Positions 37,404 through 46,248 of a stretch of DNA of 64,000 bases are shown piece after piece (position 1 is the first letter of the stretch; every line of letters starts with the position of its first letter). The notes under the pieces are model-generated. The model made no database searches. It saw only the letters and a program-made list of their open reading frames with translations, and had not been told where the DNA came from. The position numbers were made by a program, and so were the translations under genes. The stretch is from Pedobacter miscanthi (lineage in GTDB: Bacteria; Bacteroidota; Bacteroidia; Sphingobacteriales; Sphingobacteriaceae). The stretch lies in NCBI RefSeq assembly GCF_003315595.1, contig NZ_QNQU01000010.1, forward strand, positions 29,202 to 93,201. Direction: 5' to 3'.

Positions 37404-37931
37404 TTATTGCCCCACTGCCCTGCTTATGTGTGAAATTTTACCATCTAGGCCATTGTGGTAGTGAAAATATTCAACAACCCGGTTACCACTACCGCCGTCC
37501 CAGAAAACGCCGGGTGCAGCACCAATATCGAAACTCGGAATTACCACCCTGATTCCCGGAGGTAAAGTCCCTTCAACTTTAATAACAGCATAATCATCAT
37601 CCGTTTGTCCATCGGGATTATCAAATACGACAATTTGGGTATTACTCAGCGGGCCTTGAAGTACCATCGATTTAATCCTGTCGTTTGCACCACTAGGAAT
37701 AGTTTTTTTAAGATTCAAAGGTTTTGTGGAATGATTTCCATAGGTGAGTACCAGGTTACCGGTACCGTTCCATTCCTGGTAGAAACCAAATAAGCCTTCC
37801 TGAGGGAGGGGGCTAAGTGGCTGGACGTCATTCGGGGCAACAGGTTGCCACTGACCGGTCACAACCTGTGCCGAAATCGCCTTTGAGGCTAACAAAAGCC
37901 CGGCAAATAATAATGTTTTGTAAATTTTTAT
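37404..37931 (-). CDS. Exported hypothetical protein with ATA at the expected start
   Basis: From the first canonical start (TTG at 37895) the frame gives only half a signal peptide (MLASKAISAQ, 163 aa in all). Read further upstream in frame, the sequence is KIYKTLLFAGLLLASKAISAQ, a complete signal peptide whose expected Met codon is ATA at 37929-37931. Either the ATG has mutated to ATA, the base is wrong, or the gene uses an unusual start. The mature domain (about 150 aa) is beta-rich with no recognised family. Confidence 0.55.
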   Translation of the reverse strand: MKIYKTLLFAGLLLASKAISAQVVTGQWQPVAPNDVQPLSPLPQEGLFGFYQEWNGTGNLVLTYGNHSTKPLNLKKTIPSGANDRIKSMVLQGPLSNTQIVVFDNPDGQTDDDYAVIKVEGTLPPGIRVVIPSFDIGAAPGVFWDGGSGNRVVEYFHYHNGLDGKISHISRAVGQ

Positions 37932-38039
37932 AGTAAAAGATGTCTTTTTAAGTTTAACTTAAGACAAGGTATGGTTAATACAAAACAAAATCAATAATAA
38001 TCAGAAATAAGCATGATCATGAGAAATGTTCATTCTGGT

Positions 38040-38247
38040 GCATCTCGATGGCATGAACGCAAAACTCATCCTCAAATCATTCATTAATCAGGCTATTAAA
38101 CTAATCGAAAAAGTTTTCAAGCGGATGATAATATTAATTAAGCTCGCCATAACCATTTAAATCAAAACGAGGTTACCATTATTAAAAAAAAACATCACAC
38201 AAACGTGATTTATTATTTATATTTTTACCTTCTAATCCTATCCACCG
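38040..38247. repeat. Degenerate copy of the divergent region at 40345-40704
   Basis: 38040-38077 is identical over 38 bases to 40345-40382; from 38078 the match continues with 40537-40704 at lower identity after a deletion of about 155 bases. So it is a decayed copy of the 5' half of the minus-strand 176-aa gene and of the intergenic promoter region between that gene and the Imm22-like gene. Confidence 0.85.
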
Positions 38248-38355
38248 ATGAAAAGTATACACTTCTGGGCCGGACAAGTAGCATCCAAGGCATTATTAGA
38301 GGCCTACCTCGATCAAAGTATATACCTGAGGGTATGGGCAAAATATGATGTATAA
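38248..38355 (+). pseudogene. Truncated copy of the Imm22-like gene
   Basis: 35 codons (MKSIHFWAGQVASKALLEAY ... WAKYDV) that match the first 34 residues of the intact gene at 40705 with about five substitutions, then a stop codon at the point where homology ends. Immediately after it lies a 7-bp hairpin (GCTCCAT/ATGGAGC, 38362-38379) and then the AT-rich beta-lactamase-fold gene. Confidence 0.8.
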
Positions 38356-38445
38356 GCAGCAGCTCCATTTCTATGGAGCGATAAGCCAAAGTTCGACAAA
38401 GGGTAAATTTGATCAAAACAAGCTATAACGAGAAGAAAAAAATAA

Positions 38446-39918
38446 ATGAAGAAACTTTTTACAATCCTTTCTGTTCTCTTGACAACTTTTTCTGCATTTG
38501 CACAAGTTGGTAAAAATTCAGATTTATACAAAACCGTTCTAGCAAAAGACAGTTTGCTTTTTGACGTTGGTTTTAACCATTGCGACATCAAACAATTTGA
38601 GAAATTGTTGAGCGACAACCTCAAATTTTATCACGACAAAGACGGAGTTTCTGACAAAACTAAGTTTTTAACTGACTTAAAAAATGGAATTTGCAACAAC
38701 CAAACCAATCGCCAAGTTCAGCGGTTTTTGGTAAAAGAAAGCACCGAAATATTTCCTCTTTATAAAAATGGGATTCTTTATGGTGCAGTTCAGAATGGCG
38801 AGCATAAATTTTCAGAAAAAAGAGAAAGTCAAGGTGGAATTGCAAAGTTTACCAACGTTTGGCAATTAGAAAACGACGAATGGAAACTAACAACCTCATT
38901 TAGTTTTAACCATCAACCTGACGATAATAAAAAAGTTGAAAAATTAGTTTTTGACAACGAAACTAAAATTGAAAAGTTGTTGAAAGAAAATAAAGTTCCG
39001 ACTTTGGGAATTGGAATTATTGAAAACGGTAAACTGCAACAAGTAAAAGTTTTTGGCGAAATTTCAAAAGGTGTTTCAGCACCATTTAACACGATTTTTA
39101 ATGTGGCTTCTTTAACTAAACCTGTAACAGCACTAGTTGCGTTAAAGTTGGTGAGTTTAGGAAAGTGGAATTTAGACGAACCCGTTTACAAATATTGGAC
39201 TGACCCGGATATTGCCAACGACCCACGCAATAAGAAACTTACAACGAGAATTATTTTGAGCCATCAAACGGGATTTCCGAATTGGAGATATATGAACGAA
39301 ACTAAAAAACTTAATTTTCAATTTGAACCAGGAACCAAATATCAGTATTCGGGCGAGGGAATGGAATATTTACGGAAAGCATTGGAAAAGAAGTTTAAAA
39401 AATCATTACAACAATTAGCTAATGAACTTATTTTTCAACCATTGAAAATGACTGATACAAAATATATTTGGGACAAAAATGTGGACACCACAAGATTGGC
39501 AATTGGGTATGATAAAGATGGAAAAGCGTACGATATTGTAAAGAATAAAATACCCAATGCCGCAGACGATTTATTGACAACTGTTGAAGATTACGGCAAA
39601 TTTTTGGTTAGTGTAATGAATAGCCATGGCTTATCAAAAATTGTGTTTGAAGAAATGACCAAAAACCAAGTAGCAAGTACAAAAGGAAAGCATTTTGGTT
39701 TAGGTTTTGAAATTTATGATTTAGGAAATGGCGAAATAGCGTTGTCTCACGGCGGTTCAGACAATGGCGTTCAAACAATTGTATTTATTTTACCAAAAAC
39801 TAAACAAGGACTTTTGATTTTCACAAATTCAGACACAGGCGGAAGCGTTTACGAAGATTTATTGAAACATTATTTAGGAGAAAACGGACAAAAAATATTT
39901 GACATTGAGACGAAATAA
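38446..39918 (+). CDS. DUF4440 plus serine beta-lactamase-fold protein, exported
   Basis: 490 aa. Signal peptide (to AFAQ), SnoaL/DUF4440-like domain (about 25-155) and a class C beta-lactamase/penicillin-binding-like domain (about 165-485) with S222-L-T-K225, Y301-S-G in place of YxN, and HGGSDNG in place of KTG. The fold covers esterases and D-peptidases as well as lactamases, so resistance should not be assumed. It is clearly more A/T-rich in codon choice than its neighbours, lies between two copies of a duplicated gene pair, and is followed by an attC-like hairpin, all signs of transfer. Confidence 0.85.
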   Translation: MKKLFTILSVLLTTFSAFAQVGKNSDLYKTVLAKDSLLFDVGFNHCDIKQFEKLLSDNLKFYHDKDGVSDKTKFLTDLKNGICNNQTNRQVQRFLVKESTEIFPLYKNGILYGAVQNGEHKFSEKRESQGGIAKFTNVWQLENDEWKLTTSFSFNHQPDDNKKVEKLVFDNETKIEKLLKENKVPTLGIGIIENGKLQQVKVFGEISKGVSAPFNTIFNVASLTKPVTALVALKLVSLGKWNLDEPVYKYWTDPDIANDPRNKKLTTRIILSHQTGFPNWRYMNETKKLNFQFEPGTKYQYSGEGMEYLRKALEKKFKKSLQQLANELIFQPLKMTDTKYIWDKNVDTTRLAIGYDKDGKAYDIVKNKIPNAADDLLTTVEDYGKFLVSVMNSHGLSKIVFEEMTKNQVASTKGKHFGLGFEIYDLGNGEIALSHGGSDNGVQTIVFILPKTKQGLLIFTNSDTGGSVYEDLLKHYLGENGQKIFDIETK

Positions 39919-39930
39919 AGATACAACAGC

Positions 39931-40051
39931 TAACAGTTGGCAAACGGCGGGTTCAGTGTTAAATACAAGTTCAGCATTTCGATTGAACTTTTGTACTAAA
40001 CCGAACATTTGTGTTTCGATTTCCGCCACTTCGCGAAGCTGCAAACCGTTA
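39931..40051. repeat. 121-nt attC-like imperfect hairpin
   Basis: Nested inverted arms: TAACnGTTnGC (39931-39941) against GCAAACCGTTA (40041-40051); GGCGG (39946-39950) against CCGCC (40023-40027); GTTC (39951-39954) against GAAC (40003-40006); AAGTTCA (39967-39973) against TGAACTT (39984-39990), apex loop of 10. The right strand carries extra bulged bases, including CTTCGCGAAG. Terminal TAAC/GTTA arms and asymmetric bulges resemble integron attC sites, but the core boxes do not fully fit RYYYAAC/GTTRRRY. It begins 12 bases after the beta-lactamase-fold stop. Confidence 0.6.
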
Positions 40052-40084
40052 AAGCCATCTGACGTGCTAGCCTAAAAAACGGCA

Positions 40085-40615
40085 TCAAAACTGATGTGCA
40101 TCAATTACTAGGGGATTCGATTTCAGCTCAAAATCGAACCACAAGGTCTTGCCCACTATTTGTTCACGATTATAAAACGTTTTGCTGTATAACCCTCCAC
40201 TTCCCACACCAACTCCGTAGTTATCACTTTTTTTAAGGTGCTGCTGTAATTTGTTCACGAAACTCTTAATGTTCTTATCTGGTGTTTTTGAGATCACCCT
40301 TAAGCTCAGGTTTTCAAGTTCATCTGGTGTAGATTTTCCGCCACGCATCTCGATGGCATGAACGCAAAACTCATCCTCAAATATATCGCCATCCCTCTCC
40401 TCAAGAAATTCCACCGAAGTGATATAGGCCAAGGAATAGCGTTCACCTGCCTTTAACAAAAAATCTTCTCTCCTGCTGACTTTTTTTAAGGCAATACGTT
40501 TTCCAGCTTTTGTTTCGATATAAACATGCATTGCCAATTCATTAATCAGGCTATTAAACTCATCAAAAAAAATTTCTAAGGGGATGATAATATTAATTAA
40601 ACTCGCCGTAACCAT
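40085..40615 (-). CDS. Unknown protein, divergent partner of the Imm22-like gene
   Basis: 176-aa cytoplasmic protein with no recognised domain. Acidic middle part (EFLEERDGDIFEDEF), a Gly-rich turn (YGVGVGSGG) and a beta-rich C-terminus. It is divergent from the Imm22-like gene across an 89-base promoter gap, and a decayed copy of the same pair lies at 38040-38355, so the two genes move and duplicate together. It may be a second immunity or regulatory protein (inference). Confidence 0.65.
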   Translation of the reverse strand: MVTASLINIIIPLEIFFDEFNSLINELAMHVYIETKAGKRIALKKVSRREDFLLKAGERYSLAYITSVEFLEERDGDIFEDEFCVHAIEMRGGKSTPDELENLSLRVISKTPDKNIKSFVNKLQQHLKKSDNYGVGVGSGGLYSKTFYNREQIVGKTLWFDFELKSNPLVIDAHQF

Positions 40616-40704
40616 TTAAATCAAAACGAAGTTAACTATTATTACAAAATATCACAACATCGTGATTTATTATTCCTAATTTTAGCTCATAACTTTATCT
40701 ACCG

Positions 40705-41460
40705 ATGAAAAGCATACATCTATGGGCTGGACAAGTAGCATCCAAAGCATTACTAGAGGCTTATCTCGATCAAAGGATATACCTTAAGGCATGGGCGAAA
40801 TACGATAACGAACCGCCGACCGGAAACCCTGAAGAAGATGCCGAACCCTCGCCAAATTTAATGTGCGGGTTCTGTAAGGACACGGGAATTGATATTTATG
40901 ATGAGGATATGATGGTGCTTAGATATTATACTCGTCAGGCCGACCTTGATAAGATAGCTAAAGATATTTCAGCAGATGCAGCGCAACTTGGGAAACTATT
41001 AAGGAAAAACAAGATCGAAAACTTTAATGCCGTGATTGCTTATGACGACAATAGCCTTAAGCCTAAAAAGTCTCCGTATCCAACCCTATTTAAATATCTG
41101 GGCAAATTGTCTGATTCGGAAACATCAACTGGCTCGAAAACCCAAACGAGCCACTACCTATGGACCGGAGATGTTCAGCTTTCAAAAGCTGAAATTATCA
41201 AAAGAACCGGACTGAAAAGCAAAGAGATCAGTGACCTGAAGTTCTTCTTTAGCAAAGAAAAGAAGAGGATTGATGAAACCATCATTCTCGGGTCGGCTGA
41301 CTTAGATCTCGCTGAACAGCTGATCCTAAAGGTAGATAGTTTAGGGATTTCCCAAACCGCTAATGCAATTTTAATGCTGTCCCTAAACAGTAGTATCCAA
41401 ATCAATATTGAAAAAATCAGCAAGAATCTGCACATGGATTTTATTGCAAGGCAAAATTAG
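40705..41460 (+). CDS. Imm22-like immunity protein
   Basis: 251 aa. The N-terminal about 135 residues resemble the Imm22 immunity domain: start IHLWAGQVASKALLEAYLD, then MCGFCKDTGIDIYDED at 53-68 followed by LRYYTRQADLDKIAKDISAD. Imm22 proteins neutralise nuclease or other toxins of polymorphic/contact-dependent systems. The C-terminal about 100 residues are a helical extension not seen in the basic family. No toxin gene is visible next to it, so it may be an orphan immunity gene protecting against neighbours. Confidence 0.65.
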   Translation: MKSIHLWAGQVASKALLEAYLDQRIYLKAWAKYDNEPPTGNPEEDAEPSPNLMCGFCKDTGIDIYDEDMMVLRYYTRQADLDKIAKDISADAAQLGKLLRKNKIENFNAVIAYDDNSLKPKKSPYPTLFKYLGKLSDSETSTGSKTQTSHYLWTGDVQLSKAEIIKRTGLKSKEISDLKFFFSKEKKRIDETIILGSADLDLAEQLILKVDSLGISQTANAILMLSLNSSIQINIEKISKNLHMDFIARQN

Positions 41461-41577
41461 ACGAAATCATGAAAAAGAAATATACGATAGCGCAGTTAGC
41501 CAATCCTAAATGATTCGATTTTCACGTTAACTCGATTATTTTCTATTTTCACCAAATCGGCCATTAATGATAAGTGA

Positions 41578-41826
41578 AAGCTGATTGGTTCAATATTCTC
41601 CGAAAAATTCGATTCTGAAAGCCTGCAACATCGAACCGCTTTAGTAAACGGATCATTTCAACGCATTTATCTGATAAACAAGGAATTAGAAGGCAAAAAA
41701 AAAGGGCAAAAGATCTTTAAAAATCCTTTGCCCTGTGAAGGGTCAATCGCAGTCCAAAATCCAAACCAAATTATCGATGAATTAATCGAAATAGGTAGTT
41801 TTTCAGAAATTCTTGCAAATAAGTAA
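41578..41826 (+). pseudogene. Serine recombinase C-terminal remnant
   Basis: An 81-codon open stretch without start codon: LIGSIFSEKFDSESLQHRT, NGSFQRIYLINKELEGKKKG. This resembles the tail of Bacteroidota site-specific serine recombinases (GSIFPEKL...HRT..N......LIN). The catalytic N-terminus is missing. From memory of the family only, so moderate confidence. It marks a lost mobile element next to the coupling-protein remnant at 42486. Confidence 0.45.
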
Positions 41827-42485
41827 ATCCAATATTGGTTTTGTATCAATATGCGCAAAGACAAAAGCTCCCTACCTAATTGGAGATTATCCAAAAAGTG
41901 GTCACTTGTTTTTCAATAAAGCGGCCACTTTTTTCAGCTTAAACTGATCAATTAGTTGATTTTAAGTGCTTTTAAGTTGCTTGTGAATAATGATTATTGT
42001 CAAGGGTAGGGTGACTTTAACCGAGCTCATAACGCTTTAAAAATAGATTTTATTCAGAGATAGTAACCTGGTTTTCAAAATCAGGTTTTTGGTGTGCGAT
42101 AATGCATTGTAAAGGCTATTTGAATCGAAAATTGTTGGCTGGCTTTAAATATGACAGTGGTCAGGAAGATTAAAGGACAATCCTGTTCAGGTTCGGCACA
42201 GCTTTGATGCTGCAGGGATTAGATATATTTGGGGTACTACTTTATCCTACCCAACTCAGAACTGGGTAATTCCCCGGGTGTACAGTTTGAACCGGAATCC
42301 GGTGACTACTATTGGGTTCTTCCCCACTTTTGGTGGTTTTTAGTTGCTGAATACTTGAATGAATCTAACAAATGCATTGGCTGTAACGCTCTCGACACGG
42401 TTTTTCTATCATCCATAGATTGACAACTATTATTTTCTACCCAGAAAAAGAAAATTATTTATAAAATAACTATGAGCCCCAATTT
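41827..42485. other. Non-coding gap with two terminator-like hairpins
   Basis: 659 bases. AAAAAGTGG (41893-41901) against CCACTTTTTT (41925-41934), and ACCTGGTTTT/AAAATCAGGT (42066-42086) followed by TTTT. A 64-codon ORF at 42229-42423 has no coding character. Likely decayed mobile DNA. Confidence 0.5.
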
Positions 42486-43054
42486 GTGAGTTTGAGCGTT
42501 GCAAAAAAAAAAACATCTGTCATATTAATAAAGAAAATATTGACCACCAAAATTGGGGAAGAACCACTATTGCCGAAATCCCCGGATAGCGCAAAGAAGC
42601 TGTCGGAGACTTTTGGTAAGATTGCCCAGGACCGCGAAAGCATCAGTATTAATAGGTCGGATACTTCGATTTCCCGCTCTACGCAGATGGATTATGCGAT
42701 TCCGGCATCGAAGATTGCAACGCTGTCTTCAGGGGAATTTGCGGGCCTGGTAGCGGATAGTCCGGGAGAAAAAATTCCCCAGAAGATGTTCCATGGGGAG
42801 CTGCAGAATGACAATGAGGCGATTGCCAGGGAAGAAAAGGCTTATGTTGATTACCGGAAATCAGGAAGGTGAGCGCGGAGGATGTGCAGGCAAATTATAT
42901 GCGGATTAAAAGGGAGGTGCTAGATCTGGTGAATACTGAGCTGGAGAAAATGCCCAAGTTAGAGGTTAAAGAAAAACGTAAAGAAAAAAAACAGGGACAG
43001 AAAAAATCCATGGAACTGGCCAATCATGGCGATGGTCATGCGCTATCGATGTAG
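42486..43054 (+). pseudogene. TraG/MobC-type conjugative coupling protein, C-terminal remnant
   Basis: Codes for SAKKLSETFGKIAQDRESIS, SRSTQMDYAIPASKIATLS, SGEFAGLVAD, KMFHGELQNDNEA and, in a second frame, IRKVSAEDVQANYMRIKREV. This is the conserved C-terminal part of the VirD4-like coupling proteins (TraG/MobC) of Bacteroidota conjugative elements. The ATPase core is absent, and one T is missing near 42851, where restoring it would join the two frames (VDLPEIRKVSAED). A scar of an integrated conjugative element. Confidence 0.75.
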
Positions 43055-43145
43055 GAATTTAATTTATGATAGAATTAATAGATTGTCTATAAAATTTTGA
43101 GTGCATTCATTTTTTTTTATTTTAGGTCAATAAATTACGCAACTT

Positions 43146-44831
43146 ATGTCTATAGCAACAATCCATCAAGAAGTATTCGATTTCCTGATAGAACAACATT
43201 CCATGGATGAAAACTTTTATTTCAGCCTGAGGCAGATAAACCGGAGTGGCCGCCTGGATAAGGGCTACTGGTTTCTGGGAAATGAATATTACCTTTCCGT
43301 TTCCTTTTGGATGGGAAGTGATAATAGTACCAAATCGCCTAGATTGACTTTCATTATTGTTCATGATGGGTTGACCTATTTCGAAATTGATTCCAAACAC
43401 GATTCAAGACCTTTCTTTAGCCAAGACTTTCTATTAAAGTTAGGCTTTATTGAGCCGTCTCCAACTGAAGTAAACAGGAAATATTATGATTTTGAAAGAA
43501 ATGACTATTTAAAATCACTTGAAAGTTTTCTCCACGGAGACAAAATCATCGTGGACGATTATGTAAGGAGGAGAATAGCTGATATCAGCGCACTGGATGA
43601 AGATCCTGAGGTTGATTTTATATGGCCATCTACTTTCGAAAAACAGCTCAAGATTGTTAAGAGGTATCAGCAGGAAAGAAAAAACAAAGAAAAGAAGACG
43701 GGTTACCTCAGAACCTTTCATATTGGCAATTTCGGTCCAATAAATGATCTTGCTTTCCCTGAAATACCGAAAGGTTGCCGATGGGTGTTTTTAACCGGGG
43801 AGAACGGCGCCGGAAAAACAAGTGTACTCAAGGCACTTGCAGCCTCAATTTGCAACAATAATGATCATGGTATTGTAGTAGCCGCTGATTACGCTGATTT
43901 TAAAACCAAAATTGGCATAGAAAGGTTGGACGGTACAGAGGAAAATTCGGTCGAGGGAAAAAACGATTTTAAAGATAAAAAGTGGCTGATTAGGGGATTT
44001 GCAGCTTATGGTCCAGTAAGGTTAATCACGGAGGGGAGCTTAAAAGGGGAATGGGCGAACCTTAATGAGAACAGAATTAGCAGAAGGGCAACCTATGGGT
44101 TATTCAGTCCGATAAATGTGCTTAGAGACGTCAGCGGTGAATATATATTGGCAGTTAAGCCAAAATACTATGATTTGACCCTAAATGACTTATTGGAAAA
44201 TATCGAAACCAATCTGGAAATTATTTTACCCAATATAGATAAAGTGGAAATTGTTCCCGCTGGAAAAGGTCATCAAATTAAATATTTTCAGAAGACAGGG
44301 GAAAACAAGAATGATAAATGGTTCGTTGACTTTGAACAATTGCCCTCAGGCACTAAAAATTTCTCGGCATTAATATTAGACCTGCTCCTTAGATTTTCTG
44401 AACAGCAGGATGACGTGGCAGATATTGCAGATTACGTTGGTATAGTTTTGATTGATGAAATTGACTTGCACCTGCACCCTAAGATGCAGAAAGAAATTAT
44501 TGTACAATTAGCAGAAACATTCCCCAACATTCAATTCGTTGTTACCACACATAGTCCGATACCTATGCTTGGCGCACCAAAAGATTCTATTTTCATCAAT
44601 ATTCATAAAAATGAGGAGAACCGGATTTGCGCGAGCAAGATTGATGTAGACATTACCAATATGCTTCCTAATACGATTTTGACCTCACCGATTTTTAATT
44701 TCGATGAGCTTATTAATGAAAACCATATACCAGAAGAGCCTTTAATGACGGAAGATGATTACAATGAGGCAATCTTTTACCGGATTTTAGAAAAAAAGAT
44801 TAGGGAGAACACTATTAATCCACAGCCATGA
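43146..44831 (+). CDS. ptuA: Septu-like ATPase (PtuA-type) with extra N-terminal domain
   Basis: 561 aa. An ABC/SMC-like AAA ATPase occupies about 188-561: FHIGNFGPINDL start, Walker A G218-ENGAGKTS, signature-like LPSGTKNF (399-406), Walker B VLIDEIDLHLHP (434-445) and H-loop TTHS (467-470). Residues 1-185 form an additional domain (YWFLGNEYYLSVSFW, LTFIIVHDGLTYFEID) that I do not recognise and that standard PtuA lacks. The next gene, an HNH nuclease, overlaps by 4 bases. ATPase plus HNH is the Septu antiphage pair, in which the ATPase holds the nuclease inactive until infection. Confidence 0.8.
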   Translation: MSIATIHQEVFDFLIEQHSMDENFYFSLRQINRSGRLDKGYWFLGNEYYLSVSFWMGSDNSTKSPRLTFIIVHDGLTYFEIDSKHDSRPFFSQDFLLKLGFIEPSPTEVNRKYYDFERNDYLKSLESFLHGDKIIVDDYVRRRIADISALDEDPEVDFIWPSTFEKQLKIVKRYQQERKNKEKKTGYLRTFHIGNFGPINDLAFPEIPKGCRWVFLTGENGAGKTSVLKALAASICNNNDHGIVVAADYADFKTKIGIERLDGTEENSVEGKNDFKDKKWLIRGFAAYGPVRLITEGSLKGEWANLNENRISRRATYGLFSPINVLRDVSGEYILAVKPKYYDLTLNDLLENIETNLEIILPNIDKVEIVPAGKGHQIKYFQKTGENKNDKWFVDFEQLPSGTKNFSALILDLLLRFSEQQDDVADIADYVGIVLIDEIDLHLHPKMQKEIIVQLAETFPNIQFVVTTHSPIPMLGAPKDSIFINIHKNEENRICASKIDVDITNMLPNTILTSPIFNFDELINENHIPEEPLMTEDDYNEAIFYRILEKKIRENTINPQP

Positions 44832-45757
44832 TCCATCTTCCTACAAAACAACACCATCAGGCCCCTGCCCGATTAAGTGTTGCAGGGGCGCTTCGACAGA
44901 TCGAGCGTGCCTTCTTGGGCGCAGATGGGGATGAATACAATGCTACTTATTATCCACATCAGGAAGTAACAGATCTTCTGAGGGCCTATTCTATTCACAA
45001 GACCGCGCTTGCTCCCGGTGATCAGCCCAAGTGTAATTATTGTGAATCCAGAATTGAACATGCTGCAACATTACAGGTGGAACATTATAGGCCGAAAGCA
45101 AAAGTTGAAGCTGGAGAAAATGATAATGTTGAAACTTCGGGGTATTTCTGGCTGGGTCTTGAGTGGACGAATCTCTTATTGGCATGTCCAAAATGCAACG
45201 GCAAGGATGCCAAAGGAAATAAATTTCCAATTGCGGGAATAAGAGCCGTGCCGCACAACCCTGTGCAAAGGGCAGGGAGAGTCCTAAGCCTTGTCCGTAC
45301 AGATTGCTTAACAAATTGTTTGGTACTGCAGCAGGAACTGCCAATTTTATTAAATCCAGAGGTAGATCATCCGGAAAATTGTTTGACATTCAATATTCTT
45401 GGACACATCAGGGGCATTGGCAATGATGCATATAGGGCAGATAAAAGTGCTGAAATTTACAGGCTAAATCGCGATGAGCTCCAAATCAACCGTAAAAAAG
45501 TATGGGATGCGATTAAAAACGATATTAATGTCGATATAGGTGGTCATCAGGCAAACTTTTTAACAGAAGACGGGCTGAGGTTCCGCTTCCGTGCTTTGGC
45601 CGCTAAGCTGATAAAGCGAAAAGAAGCCTCTGAAGAATATACACTATGGGGCCGTTTTTTAAATACTGAAATTGCCTTAATGTTAACCTATTTGGACGCA
45701 TTTTATCGCAATTTGTTCATCGAGGAATATAATGATGTTCTAGCCAATCAACCTTAG
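44828..45757 (+). CDS. ptuB: Septu-like HNH endonuclease (PtuB-type)
   Basis: 309 aa of the TIGR02646/HNH type. Zinc pair C69-x2-C72, catalytic VEHYRPK with H86, then WTNLLLACPKCNGKDAKGNK with N115, C120-x2-C123 and N124, the normal beta-beta-alpha-metal layout. The remaining C-terminal about 110 residues are helical. It is the effector of the Septu-like pair; ATG overlaps the end of the ATPase gene (ATGA), so translation is coupled. Longer than the shortest PtuB proteins. Confidence 0.82.
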   Translation: MIHLPTKQHHQAPARLSVAGALRQIERAFLGADGDEYNATYYPHQEVTDLLRAYSIHKTALAPGDQPKCNYCESRIEHAATLQVEHYRPKAKVEAGENDNVETSGYFWLGLEWTNLLLACPKCNGKDAKGNKFPIAGIRAVPHNPVQRAGRVLSLVRTDCLTNCLVLQQELPILLNPEVDHPENCLTFNILGHIRGIGNDAYRADKSAEIYRLNRDELQINRKKVWDAIKNDINVDIGGHQANFLTEDGLRFRFRALAAKLIKRKEASEEYTLWGRFLNTEIALMLTYLDAFYRNLFIEEYNDVLANQP

Positions 45758-45765
45758 GTAGAGCA

Positions 45766-46248
45766 ATGAAGATTAAACATTATGAAATGAATATTCCGGT
45801 AGCCAATCCCTTCGAGAATTGTGTATTGGACCGTGAAAAATATGCTAAGGCATTGATGAGTCTGCTCGCAAATTATAAGGGTGGCTTTGTACTGTCCATC
45901 AATAATGTGTTCCGTACCTGATATTTCAATGCCTGGGAAAATGATTTTGGCAGTGCCCCCTTAGTGGCAATTATTTCTGAACTGAAAACGCTTCAGGGGA
46001 AGAAGAATGATGCTATTTTTAAAAGTGTCCTTCAGAAGGCGGCGGTAATCAGTAAGAATGTTGCGCCTGGATTGATCAAGGCGTTCGCCGAAAAATATAT
46101 CAAGACAGAGGTTTTACTCGATGCGATTAAGGGGGCAAGTGAGGGAGCGGCAGAAATCTTCAAGGAAGAGGTGGATAATTATGCCAGGAAAAAGCAGGGG
46201 CATATAGAATTCCGGGAGGAACTGGAAATCCCTTGCTCAAACATTTAG
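45766..46248 (+). pseudogene. KAP-family P-loop NTPase, decayed
   Basis: In one frame: MKIKHYEMNIPVANPFENCV, KYAKALMSLLANYKGGFVLS, INNV, then FRT, a TGA at 45919-45921, and YFNAWENDFGSAPLVAIISE up to 46248. KAP NTPases read INN-x-W-G-x-GK-T-T here, so the Walker A loop and about 20 following codons have been deleted. The Walker B half is also gone, as the sequence runs into an ATP-grasp remnant. KAP proteins are membrane-associated NTPases common in defence and mobile loci. Confidence 0.75.

Noticed and set aside
38446..39918. Beta-lactamase-fold gene as a resistance gene
   Set aside because: Motifs are YSG and HGG rather than YxN and KTG, and the fold is shared by esterases; resistance is not supported.
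42229..42423. 64-codon plus-strand ORF in the gap before the TraG remnant
   Set aside because: Composition is not protein-like, there is no start context, and it lies in decayed DNA.
44991..45389. 132-codon minus-strand ORF inside ptuB
   Set aside because: Opposite the HNH motif-containing frame, so a shadow.
45919..45921. TGA in the KAP frame as a selenocysteine codon
   Set aside because: It sits at a deletion junction that removed Walker A, with no SECIS-like hairpin seen; decay is simpler.
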